From CAZRZN01 sp964604565 (GTDB lineage Bacteria; Pseudomonadota; Alphaproteobacteria; Rhodobacterales; Rhodobacteraceae), in NCBI GenBank assembly GCA_964604565.1, contig CAZRZN010000134.1:1-10773 (forward strand): DNA of 10,773 nt, written 5' to 3'. This document shows positions 1 through 6,602 of this stretch, piece by piece. The number at the start of each line of letters is the position of its first letter. Position 1 is the first letter of the stretch. Made by a program: the position numbers and the translations under genes. The notes below the pieces were generated by a model. That model was not told the DNA's origin. It was given only the letters and a program-made list of their open reading frames with translations, and ran no database searches.

Positions 1-345
1 AAGGGGATCAAGGACATGATCCGCATTTCGGATGCCCGCATGTCGGGCACCGCCTATGGCACCGTCATCCTGCACACGGCACCAGAGGCAGCCGCCGGTG
101 GACCGCTTGCGGTAGTCCGCACAGGCGACATGATCGAGGTGGACGTGGCCGGGCGGCGCCTGCATCTCGACATTTCCGATGCGGACCTGCAAGCGCGTCT
201 GGCAGAATGGACGCCGACGCATGATCAACCCTCCGGGGGATATGCGTGGCTCCACCAACAGCATGTCGAGGGCGCGGACACGGGGGCCGACCTCGGCTTT
301 CTCAAGGGGTGCCGGGGCGCGCCCGTCGGAAAGGACAGTCATTGA
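1..345 (+). CDS. IlvD/Edd-family sugar-acid dehydratase, probably L-arabonate dehydratase (3' end only)
   Basis: Only the last 114 codons are present; the reading frame is open from base 1. The visible part is the C-terminal domain of the dihydroxy-acid/6-phosphogluconate dehydratase family, iron-sulfur enzymes that remove water from sugar acids or dihydroxy acids in the cytosol. The signature SDARMSGTAYG lies near the start of the fragment (about residues 10-20 of it); its serine is the expected catalytic base. Branched-chain dihydroxy-acid dehydratases usually have T-D-x-R here, and the serine variant together with the terminal CRGAPVGKDSH fits the pentonate dehydratase branch. The stop codon shares one base with the start of the downstream L-arabinose-type dehydrogenase, so the two are almost certainly co-transcribed and translationally coupled. 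This supports L-arabonate to 2-keto-3-deoxy-L-arabonate as the reaction. A xylonate, fuconate or galactonate dehydratase is the alternative. The family call is firm; the substrate is inferred. Confidence 0.85.
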   Translation, partial: KGIKDMIRISDARMSGTAYGTVILHTAPEAAAGGPLAVVRTGDMIEVDVAGRRLHLDISDADLQARLAEWTPTHDQPSGGYAWLHQQHVEGADTGADLGFLKGCRGAPVGKDSH

Positions 346-1268
346 TGAAAGTCGCGCTTGTAGGGATCGGCAAGATCGCCGTTGATCAGCATGTGCCGGC
401 CATCGCCGGCAGCCCGGATTGGGAACTGGCCGCCACGGTGAGCCGCAAGGGAACGGTCGAGGGGGTCGAGGCCTTTGACGACCTGTCTGACCTGCTGCGG
501 ACACGTCCCGATATCCGCGTCGTATCACTTTGCCTGCCGCCGGTGCCAAGGTTCGACTATGCCATGCGCGCGCTTGAGGCCGGACGGCATGTCATGCTGG
601 AAAAGCCCCCCGGCGCCACCCTTGCGGAGTGTCACGCCCTTGAAAGGACTGCCCGCGCGGCAGGCCTGTCGCTTTACGCGACATGGCATTCGCGGGAGGC
701 GGACATGGTCGCCTCCGCGAAGGCATGGCTGGCGGACAAGACCCTGACACGGCTGACCGTCACCTGGAAGGAAGACGTGCGGCGCTGGCATCCCGGACAG
801 GCCTGGATATGGGAGCCGGGCGGCCTTGGCGTGTTTGATCCGGGCATCAACGCCTTGTCCATCGTCACCGAAATCCTGCCCGTCGATCTGCACGTGGCGC
901 AGGCGGAACTCGAAATCCCGGCGAACTGCCAGACACCGATCGCGGCGACAGTGGCGTTCCATCATCCCGGCGGCGCCGATGTGCGCGGCGTTTTCGACTG
1001 GCGTCAGGACGGCGAGCAAACCTGGGAAATCGAGGCCGTCACCGAAACGGGCACCCTGACGCTGGCCGATGGCGGTGCCGTAATGCGCATCGATGGCGAA
1101 ACGAGCGGCACGGCCGCCCCCCTCGCAGGGGAATATCCCCGCCTTTACGCGAAAATGGCGCAGCTGGTCGCGCGCGGCGGCACGGATATGGACCTGCGCC
1201 CCATGACGCTGGTGACAGACGCGCTGGCGCTCGGGCGAAGGGTGCCGACCGATCCGTTCCATGAATGA
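345..1268 (+). CDS. Gfo/Idh/MocA oxidoreductase, L-arabinose (D-galactose) 1-dehydrogenase type
   Basis: The product is a 307-residue cytosolic NAD(P)-dependent dehydrogenase that oxidises the C1 hydroxyl of an aldose to the lactone. The N-terminal Rossmann fold carries GIGKIA at residues 7-12, and the family motif EKPPG is at 86-90. The block WKEDVRRWHPGQ followed by WIWEPGG (141-160) and FDPGIN (164-169) closely matches what I recall of the Azospirillum L-arabinose 1-dehydrogenase and bacterial D-galactose 1-dehydrogenases. D165 and N169 are the expected catalytic pair. Length is typical for this subgroup (about 300-310). The chosen ATG overlaps the preceding stop (TGATG) and has GGAAAGGA 9 bases upstream. 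An in-frame ATG further upstream at 246 would add residues unrelated to the family and was not used. With the dehydratase before it, this gene fits the non-phosphorylating L-arabinose pathway. Activity on D-galactose or D-fucose is equally possible. Confidence 0.88.
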   Translation: MKVALVGIGKIAVDQHVPAIAGSPDWELAATVSRKGTVEGVEAFDDLSDLLRTRPDIRVVSLCLPPVPRFDYAMRALEAGRHVMLEKPPGATLAECHALERTARAAGLSLYATWHSREADMVASAKAWLADKTLTRLTVTWKEDVRRWHPGQAWIWEPGGLGVFDPGINALSIVTEILPVDLHVAQAELEIPANCQTPIAATVAFHHPGGADVRGVFDWRQDGEQTWEIEAVTETGTLTLADGGAVMRIDGETSGTAAPLAGEYPRLYAKMAQLVARGGTDMDLRPMTLVTDALALGRRVPTDPFHE

Positions 1269-1898
1269 TCCGGGCGCCGCGGTCCTGTCCTGTAAGGCGC
1301 GATGCCAAGCAGCGCCGACGGCCGTTGTCCGCATCGCCGCATCCATGACCGGCCGCTAAGCGGCATGCAAAATGTGGCGATCGACCCCGTTGTGTCCATG
1401 TCGCTGGGGCGTCCGCGAAGGCCAACGCGCTCCTGCTGCATGAGTGGTGGCGAAGGGCCGGACGCCCCAAGGGATCAGCGCCCGCGCGAAACTGTCCGGA
1501 AAATCGTGCAAACCGGGATTGGCGACAAGACGCGCGCCTGATGCCGGGGGCGAAGCGGCAAATTCACCTGCCGGCACATCGCCGGTCCGATGATCGCGCA
1601 GTGGTTTTGGACGATGGTCGTCACTGCCGGCCCGCGGATCTCGGCGCGCACCCCGCCGGATGGATCGGCAGGGGGCAGCGGGGCGATGCCTGTCCGAACA
1701 AGTCATCGCAGGACGGGGCGCACCCTCCGAACAGCGGGTCACCGGCGCGGGATTCAGCGGTTCTGCCTGTTTTATAGGCTGTTGCAAAGCCATCGCCGCG
1801 CGCCGGGCATGTGACGTCGTTGCATGCCGTGCGGCGCAGGGGTAGCCTGCCTTTTACAGAAACGTAACGGGGTGGGCTGTTCAAGTGGGCACACGACG
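1269..1898. other. 630-base region without a convincing gene
   Basis: This stretch separates the sugar-oxidation genes from the Anbu operon. Open frames of 60-145 codons exist on both strands (for example 1302-1541 and 1590-1814 on plus, 1356-1793 on minus). They overlap one another, are very rich in Arg, Pro, His and Cys, and show no domain I recognise, so I read them as GC-rich chance frames. Small inverted repeats are visible: GCCGC/GCGGC at 1352-1364, CCGGC/GCCGG at 1571-1585, and GCAGTG/CACTGC at 1598-1627. None is followed by a T-run, so no clear terminator can be called. The region probably holds the end of the upstream transcript and the promoter of the next operon. A decayed gene or small RNA cannot be excluded. 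Confidence 0.6.
1820..1848 (+). promoter_or_regulatory. Weak candidate sigma-70-like promoter for the Anbu operon
   Basis: TTGCAT at 1820-1825 and TAGCCT at 1843-1848 are separated by 17 bases and lie about 50 bases upstream of the ATP-grasp start. Each hexamer matches the consensus at only three of six positions, so this is a suggestion based mainly on spacing and location. The operon must have some promoter in this gap, because the upstream gene ends 630 bases earlier. Confidence 0.2.
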
Positions 1899-3323
1899 AT
1901 GAGCGACCAGACATATTTCGATGAAATGCTGGGGAGCGAGGGCAAGGTCCGAGGCCCTTATGAGCCGTTCAACGCGTGGTTCGAGGGGGAGAACCCAAAG
2001 GACTTGCGCGCCAAGCAACGCGAAGCCGAAGAGTTGTTCCGCCTCACCGGCATTACCTTCAACGTGTATGGCCGTGCCGAGGCCGAGGAACGCCTGATCC
2101 CCTTCGACCTCATCCCCCGGATCATATCCGGACGCGAATGGCAAAGGCTGAGCCGCGGGATCGAACAGCGTGTCAGGGCGATCAACGCGTTCCTGCACGA
2201 TATCTACCACGGTCAGGAGATCGTGAAAGCCGGTCGCCTGCCCGAGGGCATGGTCAGCAAGAACGACGCGTTCCTGCCGGAAATGATCGGTGTCCGCCCC
2301 CCCGGAAACGTCTACACGCATATCGTCGGCATCGACCTTGTCCGCACCGGGCCGGACCAGTTCTACGTGCTTGAGGACAACGCGCGCACTCCGTCCGGCG
2401 TCAGCTACATGCTGGAAAACCGCGAAACCATGTTGCAGATGTTCCCTGAACTCTTCTCGGAAAACCGGGTTCAGCCGGTGCAGACCTACCCTTCTGATCT
2501 GTTCAATTCGCTGGCGGCCTGCGCGCCGGAAAATCTGGGCCGCAAGGCCACGGTGGGGGTCCTGACGCCGGGCATCTTCAATTCCGCCTACTTCGAACAC
2601 AGTTTTCTGGCCGACCAGATGGGCGTCGAACTGGTCGAGGGTCACGACCTGCGCGTTATCGACGGGCGTCTGGCCATGCGCACCACCGAAGGCTACAAGC
2701 CCATCGATGTGCTCTATCGGCGCGTCGACGACGACTTCCTCGATCCGCTGACCTTCAACCCGGAAAGCGCCCTCGGCGTGCCGGGGATCATGGACGTCTA
2801 TCGCGCAGGCCGGCTGACGATCGCCAATGCGCCGGGCACCGGGATCGCCGACGACAAGGCGATCTACAGCTACATGCCGGAGATCGTGGAATTCTACACC
2901 GGTGAACGGCCCCTGCTGGAGAACGTGCCGACGTGGCGATGCTCGGACAAGGACTCGCTGGCCTATGTCCTCGACAATCTGAAGGAACTGGTGGTCAAGG
3001 AGGTGCATGGCTCCGGCGGCTACGGCATGCTGATCGGCCCGACGGCAACCAAGAAAGACTTGGCGGAGTTTCGCAAGAAATTGCAGGCGCGGCCCAGCAA
3101 CTACATCGCGCAGCCGACCCTCAGCCTGTCCACCGTGCCGATCTTTACCCGTGCCGGTCTTTCGCCGCGCCATGTCGATTTGCGGCCCTACGTGCTGGTC
3201 AGCCCCAAGGGCATCAACATCACGCCCGGCGGCCTGACGCGTGTCGCGCTGAAAAAGGGCTCTCTTGTGGTCAATTCCTCGCAGGGCGGGGGCACCAAGG
3301 ATACCTGGGTGCTGGAAGACTGA
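1899..3323 (+). CDS. Circularly permuted ATP-grasp protein of the Anbu operon (DUF404/DUF407 type)
   Basis: The product has 474 residues, typical of the stand-alone circularly permuted ATP-grasp (CP_ATPgrasp) family. These proteins are predicted to couple ATP hydrolysis to amide or peptide bond formation through an acyl-phosphate; I know of no proven substrate. Visible conserved blocks are YVLEDNARTPSGVSYMLENR (156-175), RRVDDDFLDP (274-283), NAPGTGIADDKAIYSYMP (310-327), VVKEVHGSGGYGM (366-378), HVDLRPYVL (425-433) and VNSSQGGGTKDTWVL (458-472). The acidic and lysine-containing blocks would bind Mg-ATP. No signal peptide or membrane segment is present, so it should be cytosolic. The ATG at 1899 was preferred over an upstream in-frame ATG at 1824 because the protein resembles its family only from this point; the ribosome-binding site is poor. 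It heads four genes ending in a proteasome-like hydrolase, and the alpha-E partner follows after 13 bases. Confidence 0.92.
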   Translation: MSDQTYFDEMLGSEGKVRGPYEPFNAWFEGENPKDLRAKQREAEELFRLTGITFNVYGRAEAEERLIPFDLIPRIISGREWQRLSRGIEQRVRAINAFLHDIYHGQEIVKAGRLPEGMVSKNDAFLPEMIGVRPPGNVYTHIVGIDLVRTGPDQFYVLEDNARTPSGVSYMLENRETMLQMFPELFSENRVQPVQTYPSDLFNSLAACAPENLGRKATVGVLTPGIFNSAYFEHSFLADQMGVELVEGHDLRVIDGRLAMRTTEGYKPIDVLYRRVDDDFLDPLTFNPESALGVPGIMDVYRAGRLTIANAPGTGIADDKAIYSYMPEIVEFYTGERPLLENVPTWRCSDKDSLAYVLDNLKELVVKEVHGSGGYGMLIGPTATKKDLAEFRKKLQARPSNYIAQPTLSLSTVPIFTRAGLSPRHVDLRPYVLVSPKGINITPGGLTRVALKKGSLVVNSSQGGGTKDTWVLED

Positions 3324-3336
3324 AGGAACAACCACG

Positions 3337-4278
3337 ATGCTGGGCAAGACTGCAAACGGCCTTTTCTGGATGTACCGGGGTTTGGAACGGGCCGAGAATA
3401 CCGCGCGCCTGATCGAAACCGGACAACGCATCGCGCTGACGCGCATGGGCGCCTCCGACGAGGAATGGCGGTCGGTCCTGCTAACCACCGAGTCGCTGGA
3501 AGGCTTCAACCAGCACCACGATGCCGTGACCAAGGACGCGGCGATCGACTGGCTGCTGCGATCGAAGGACAATCAGTCGTCAGTCCTGTCCAGCATCGAA
3601 CAGGCCCGCCAGAACGCGCGCATGGTGCGCACGGCGCTCACCGGCGAGGTCTGGGAGGCGATGAACGGCACCTACATGCGCGTGCGCGAGCTTTTGGCGC
3701 GAAAGGTGCAGGAACGTGATCTGCCCAATGTGCTGGGCCTGATCAGGCAACGGACAGGGCTGGTGCGGGGGGCCACGCACGGCACGATGCTGCGCAACGA
3801 CATCTACGATTTCGCGCGGCTCGGCACCTTTCTGGAACGCGCGGACAACACCGCCCGCATCCTGGATGTGAAATACTATGTCCTGCTGCCATCGGTCTGT
3901 TCGGTGGGCAGTTCGATCGACAACGTGCAGTGGGAAACGATCCTGCGGTCGGTCTCCGGCAGGGGCGGGTTCCGCATGGAATATGGCGGATCGAACGAGC
4001 CGCGCGATATCGCGCAATTCCTGATACTCAATCGCAGGATGCCCCGGTCGCTGGCGTTTTGCGGGCGAAAACTGCATGACAACCTCGGATATCTGAACGC
4101 CGAATACGGTGTCACCGTCCCCTCGCTTGCGAAGATCGACCATATCAACGAGGCCTATCTGGACCTCGATATCGAAGCGGTCTTCGACTACGGTCTACAT
4201 GAGTTCATCCAGAACATGCTGTATTTGCTCGTGGATCTCGGGCAGCAGATCGAAATTGACTACCGGTTCTACGAATGA
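3337..4278 (+). CDS. Alpha-E domain protein
   Basis: This 313-residue, largely helical protein belongs to the alpha-E family (DUF403), named for conserved glutamate-containing helical motifs. The family travels with circularly permuted ATP-grasp enzymes, either fused to them or as the next gene, and is thought to assist the ligase; a direct biochemical role is not known to me. The motif ERAENTAR at residues 17-24 recurs as ERADNTAR at 167-174, pointing to two related helical halves. There is no signal peptide or clear membrane span. The ATG at 3337 has GAAGGA at 3322-3327, nine bases upstream and overlapping the previous stop region, which supports this start over an in-frame ATG at 3265 inside the ATP-grasp gene. 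The short gaps on both sides place it in one operon with the ligase before it and the transglutaminase-like gene after it. Confidence 0.92.
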   Translation: MLGKTANGLFWMYRGLERAENTARLIETGQRIALTRMGASDEEWRSVLLTTESLEGFNQHHDAVTKDAAIDWLLRSKDNQSSVLSSIEQARQNARMVRTALTGEVWEAMNGTYMRVRELLARKVQERDLPNVLGLIRQRTGLVRGATHGTMLRNDIYDFARLGTFLERADNTARILDVKYYVLLPSVCSVGSSIDNVQWETILRSVSGRGGFRMEYGGSNEPRDIAQFLILNRRMPRSLAFCGRKLHDNLGYLNAEYGVTVPSLAKIDHINEAYLDLDIEAVFDYGLHEFIQNMLYLLVDLGQQIEIDYRFYE

Positions 4279-4324
4279 CAGGCCACGTCCGTCGAGCACC
4301 GCCCGCGAGCACTGCGAGAACATC

Positions 4325-5122
4325 ATGAACCTGAAGATCAGCCACACCACCCGCTACCGCTTTGAGGCCCCCGTCACCTTCGGTCTGCAACAATTGCGCA
4401 TGACGCCCAAATCGCGCCAGCACCAGCGCGTGTTATCCTGGGAAACCCGGGTGGAGGGCGGGCACAAGCAGCTCGAATACGTGGATCACCATCTGAACAC
4501 GGTCGAATTGATCGGTCTGGATCGTGGCTGCACCGAATTGGTGGTCACGTCCGGAGGATCCGTGGAGCTGACGGAAAGCAACGGCATTTCCGGCAGGCAT
4601 GTCGGACCCGCACCGCTCTGGCTGTATCAGAGGGTCACGCCGAGGACCAAGGCGGGACAGGGCGTGAAGGCGTTGGTGCGGGCCTTGCCAACGGGATCCG
4701 ACCTCGAGCGCTGCCACGCGCTCATGGCGGCGGTGGCCGAAGCGGTGCCCTATCTGATCGGCGCCTCCGAAGCTGGCTGGAACGCCGAGGAGGCCTTGGC
4801 CGAGGGGCGCGGTGTCTGCCAGGATCACAGCCATATCTTTCTGGCCTGCGCACGTGAGATGGGCCTGCCCGCACGCTACGTCTCCGGCTATCTCCTGCTG
4901 GACGACAGGGTAGACCAGGACGCGATGCACGCATGGGCGGAAGCCTATCTGCCGGGGCTTGGCTGGGTCGGCTTCGACTGTTCCAATTGCATCTCTCCGG
5001 ATCAGCGTTATGTGCGCGTGGCGACAGGGCTGGACTACCATGACGCTGCCCCCGTGCGCGGAACCCGTCAGGGGGGCGCGACGGAAACGCTTGATGTGGC
5101 CATAGAGGTCGCCCAGCAGTAA
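4325..5122 (+). CDS. Transglutaminase-like cysteine protease of the Anbu operon
   Basis: The product has 265 residues and two parts. Residues 1 to about 85 match the bacterial transglutaminase-like N-terminal domain (it opens MNLKISHTTRYRF). The transglutaminase/protease core spans about 115-235. The catalytic triad is readable: C165 in GRGVCQDHSH, H202 in DAMHAWAEAYLPG, and D218 in GWVGFDCSN. Bacterial members with this layout are usually thought to act as papain-like peptidases or amide hydrolases rather than as protein cross-linkers. No signal peptide is seen, so it probably acts in the cytosol with its neighbours. The ATG at 4325 lies 46 bases after the alpha-E stop, with only a weak purine-rich site (GAGAA) ahead of it; upstream in-frame sequence reads back into the alpha-E gene and is not conserved. 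In the operon it could trim or release the peptide bond made by the ATP-grasp ligase, but this is inference. Confidence 0.92.
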   Translation: MNLKISHTTRYRFEAPVTFGLQQLRMTPKSRQHQRVLSWETRVEGGHKQLEYVDHHLNTVELIGLDRGCTELVVTSGGSVELTESNGISGRHVGPAPLWLYQRVTPRTKAGQGVKALVRALPTGSDLERCHALMAAVAEAVPYLIGASEAGWNAEEALAEGRGVCQDHSHIFLACAREMGLPARYVSGYLLLDDRVDQDAMHAWAEAYLPGLGWVGFDCSNCISPDQRYVRVATGLDYHDAAPVRGTRQGGATETLDVAIEVAQQ

Positions 5123-5151
5123 GGTCGCGCGAATCGGGATCGGGGCGCTGG

Positions 5152-5904
5152 ATGACCTATTGTGTGGGAATGATGCTGAAACGGGGATTGGTCTTCATGT
5201 CCGATACCCGGACGAATGCCGGTCTGGACAATATCTCCACGTTCGGAAAGATGAAAATCTGGGAAACTCCGGGCGATCGAGCCATCACGCTGTGCAGCGC
5301 CGGAAACCTTGCCACCACGCAGGCGGTCGTCAGCGAACTGGACGAACGCGTCAAGGCGCATGCGGACCGGCAGCCTTCGATCCTTGCCATGCCGTCGATG
5401 TATCAGGTCGCCCGACTTGTCGCGGATACGCTGCGCGACGTCATCAGGCGGAATGCCAACACCGGCCAGCGTGCGGACAGCGTGTTCAATGCGACGCTTC
5501 TGCTGGGCGGTCAGATCGCGGGCGGGCCGCCTCGGCTGTTCCTCATCTATCCCGAGGGGAATTTCATTGAGGCCGGATCGGACACGCCCTTCTTTCAGGT
5601 CGGGGAAATCAAATATGGGCGCCCGATCCTCGTGCGTGCCTATGATCCCGGGCTGAGCTTTCCAGATGCGATGAAGCTGCTGTTGGTCAGCTTTGACAGC
5701 ACGGTAAAGGCCAATCTGACGGTGGGTCCGCCGTTCGACTACCACCTTTATGCCGCCGACAGCATGACACGGGGTGAGACGGGGCGGATCGAACTCGACG
5801 ATCCTTACTTCCAGACCATCAGCCAAGGGTGGGGTGACGCGCTGAAACAGGCGTTGGACAGCCTCCCGGCCTTCGGCGATCCGTTGCCTCAGTCGCCCCG
5901 CTGA
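5152..5904 (+). CDS. anbu: Anbu, proteasome beta-subunit-like N-terminal nucleophile hydrolase
   Basis: The 250-residue product is Anbu (ancestral beta subunit, also called bacterial proteasome homologue), related to the 20S proteasome beta subunit and HslV. It begins MTYCVGM, so removal of the initiator Met would expose Thr2 as the catalytic nucleophile, with no propeptide. D18 (in FMSDTRTNAG) and K33 (in STFGKM) fit the Asp and Lys of the family active site. The conserved segments LCSAGNLATTQ (about 47-57) and FNATLLLGGQ are also present. Known Anbu proteins assemble into ring- or lock-washer-like oligomers; peptidase activity has been difficult to show and the native substrate is unknown. 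The gene closes the operon 29 bases after the transglutaminase-like gene, the classical order. The start is fixed by the required Thr at position 2; its ribosome-binding site is weak, suggesting coupling to upstream translation. Confidence in the family is high. Confidence 0.94.
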   Translation: MTYCVGMMLKRGLVFMSDTRTNAGLDNISTFGKMKIWETPGDRAITLCSAGNLATTQAVVSELDERVKAHADRQPSILAMPSMYQVARLVADTLRDVIRRNANTGQRADSVFNATLLLGGQIAGGPPRLFLIYPEGNFIEAGSDTPFFQVGEIKYGRPILVRAYDPGLSFPDAMKLLLVSFDSTVKANLTVGPPFDYHLYAADSMTRGETGRIELDDPYFQTISQGWGDALKQALDSLPAFGDPLPQSPR

Positions 5905-6046
5905 TCAGGACTTAGCCAGCCCCGTTGCGTCCCGCCGGGCGTGATCCAAGGGCGATCCGGGGGCCGCGATTTCAGGGCTCGGTTTAGGCGGATCGCCAGC
6001 GGAATTTGGAGTTCCCGGGCCGATATCAGGCAACGTCTTGCGAACA

Positions 6047-6072
6047 GATCGCCCCTTTTCGCGGGGCAGATC
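6047..6072 (+). terminator. Possible hairpin terminator downstream of the Anbu gene
   Basis: GATCGCCCC (6047-6055) can pair with GGGGC-A-GATC (6063-6072), a 9-bp stem with one bulged A and a 7-base loop. It is followed, after a few bases, by a moderately T-rich stretch (GTTTCAAACCTTTTC) rather than a continuous T-run. It sits about 140 bases after the Anbu stop codon. This is the best intrinsic-terminator candidate for the plus-strand operon, but it is weak. Confidence 0.3.
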
Positions 6073-6122
6073 CGCGTTTCAAACCTTTTCATCACCGCAA
6101 GCAAGCTGCTCAATATGGACAC

Positions 6123-6139
6123 CGGGCCAGAAGGGCCCG
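6123..6139. repeat. Short GC-rich inverted repeat
   Basis: CGGGCC (6123-6128) and GGCCCG (6134-6139) form a perfect 6-bp stem with a 5-base loop. There is no T-run on either side, so it is at most part of a rho-dependent or bidirectional termination region between the two convergent operons. Confidence 0.3.
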
Positions 6140-6196
6140 ACCATGCGGGTTCCGTAGTTGCAGCGTGACGTCAAAGGAACGCAACAGGATCCAACA

Positions 6197-6230
6197 ACTC
6201 CGGTGTCACCCACAAACCTGATCCCGGAGT
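6197..6230 (-). terminator. Possible terminator hairpin after the RidA gene
   Basis: ACTCCGG (6197-6203) and CCGGAGT (6224-6230) are perfect 7-base arms around a 20-base loop, starting about 18 bases after the RidA stop codon in the minus direction. The sequence beyond it on the minus strand (TGTTGGATCC) is only slightly T-rich. A second small repeat, GACCC/GGGTC at 6236-6250, overlaps the RidA stop. Placement supports a termination role; the structure is not decisive. Confidence 0.3.
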
Positions 6231-6248
6231 CCACGGACCCGGCCGGGG

Positions 6249-6593
6249 TCAGGCCGCATAGGCCGCGGTTACAATGATCTCCACCTTGAGATCGGGCCGG
6301 GCCAGTTTGGCTTCGCCGCAGGCGCGCGCCGGCGCGCATCCTTCGGGCACCCAGGCATCCCAGACGGCGTTCATCTCGTCGAAATCCGCCATGTCAGCCA
6401 GCCAGATGATCGCCTGCAACATCTGCTCCCGCGAGGATCCGGCCTTTTCCAGCAGGGCCTCGACCCGCGCCAGACAATCGCGCGTCTGTTCGGTGACCGA
6501 AGGGCCATCGCCGACTTGACCGCAAAGATATGCTGTCCCGCTGTGCCGGACGATCTTGCTCATCCGGGTTCCGGTTTCAATACGTTCGATCAT
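6249..6593 (-). CDS. RidA/YjgF/YER057c/UK114-family protein (probable imine deaminase)
   Basis: The 114-residue product belongs to the RidA (Rid) family, small trimeric cytosolic proteins. Archetypal members hydrolyse reactive enamines and imines to keto acids and ammonia. The key arginine is conserved as R90 in GCAPARACGEA, and E105 in LKVEIIVTAAY matches the glutamate that positions water in active members. SGTAYLCGQVG (18-28) is the usual N-terminal strand motif. Length is slightly short compared with the common 125-130 residues. The ATG at 6593 lies nine bases after the stop of the HcnB-like gene, and its AGGAG overlaps that stop (TAGGAG), indicating coupling. An internal ATG at codon 11 is a weaker alternative start. 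Position at the end of an amine-dehydrogenase operon suggests it clears the imine that the dehydrogenase releases; this role is inferred from family and context. Confidence 0.88.
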   Translation of the reverse strand: MIERIETGTRMSKIVRHSGTAYLCGQVGDGPSVTEQTRDCLARVEALLEKAGSSREQMLQAIIWLADMADFDEMNAVWDAWVPEGCAPARACGEAKLARPDLKVEIIVTAAYAA

Positions 6594-6602
6594 CGCTGTC
6601 TC

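Larger units (their letters stand above)
5905..6248. other. Non-coding gap between convergent operons
   Basis: The 344 bases lie between the end of the Anbu gene (plus) and the end of the RidA gene (minus). Chance frames occur on both strands (5941-6168 and 6006-6221 plus, 5889-6122 minus), but they resemble no family I know and have no ribosome-binding site. The gap contains at least three inverted repeats (entries at 6047, 6123 and 6197) and an 8-base palindrome TGACGTCA at 6166-6173. Transcription from both sides must stop here, so some of these hairpins probably serve as terminators, though none has a classic U-tract. Confidence 0.6.

Noticed and set aside
525..1346. Minus-strand frame of 273 codons opposite the sugar dehydrogenase
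   Set aside because: It is a shadow of a well-matched Gfo/Idh/MocA gene, with no domain and no conserved motif.
1777..1789. GGCTGTTGCAAAG, similar to the terminal repeat of IS6-family elements (for example GGCACTGTTGCAAA)
   Set aside because: It needs a gap to align, no matching inverted copy or transposase fragment was found in the window, and 13 bases of similarity can arise by chance.
1356..1793. Minus-strand 145-codon frame in the intergenic gap as a possible small protein gene
   Set aside because: Composition is Arg/Pro/His-rich, it has no clear ribosome-binding site or known motif, and several other frames are equally open in the same stretch.
1881..3572. Very long minus-strand open frame (563 codons) opposite the ATP-grasp gene
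   Set aside because: It is antisense to a clearly conserved enzyme, has no recognisable domain, and is expected from strong GC codon bias in the sense gene.
5941..6168. 75-codon plus-strand frame after the Anbu gene as a fifth operon member
   Set aside because: No ribosome-binding site or recognisable motif, and it runs through the hairpins that probably end transcription.
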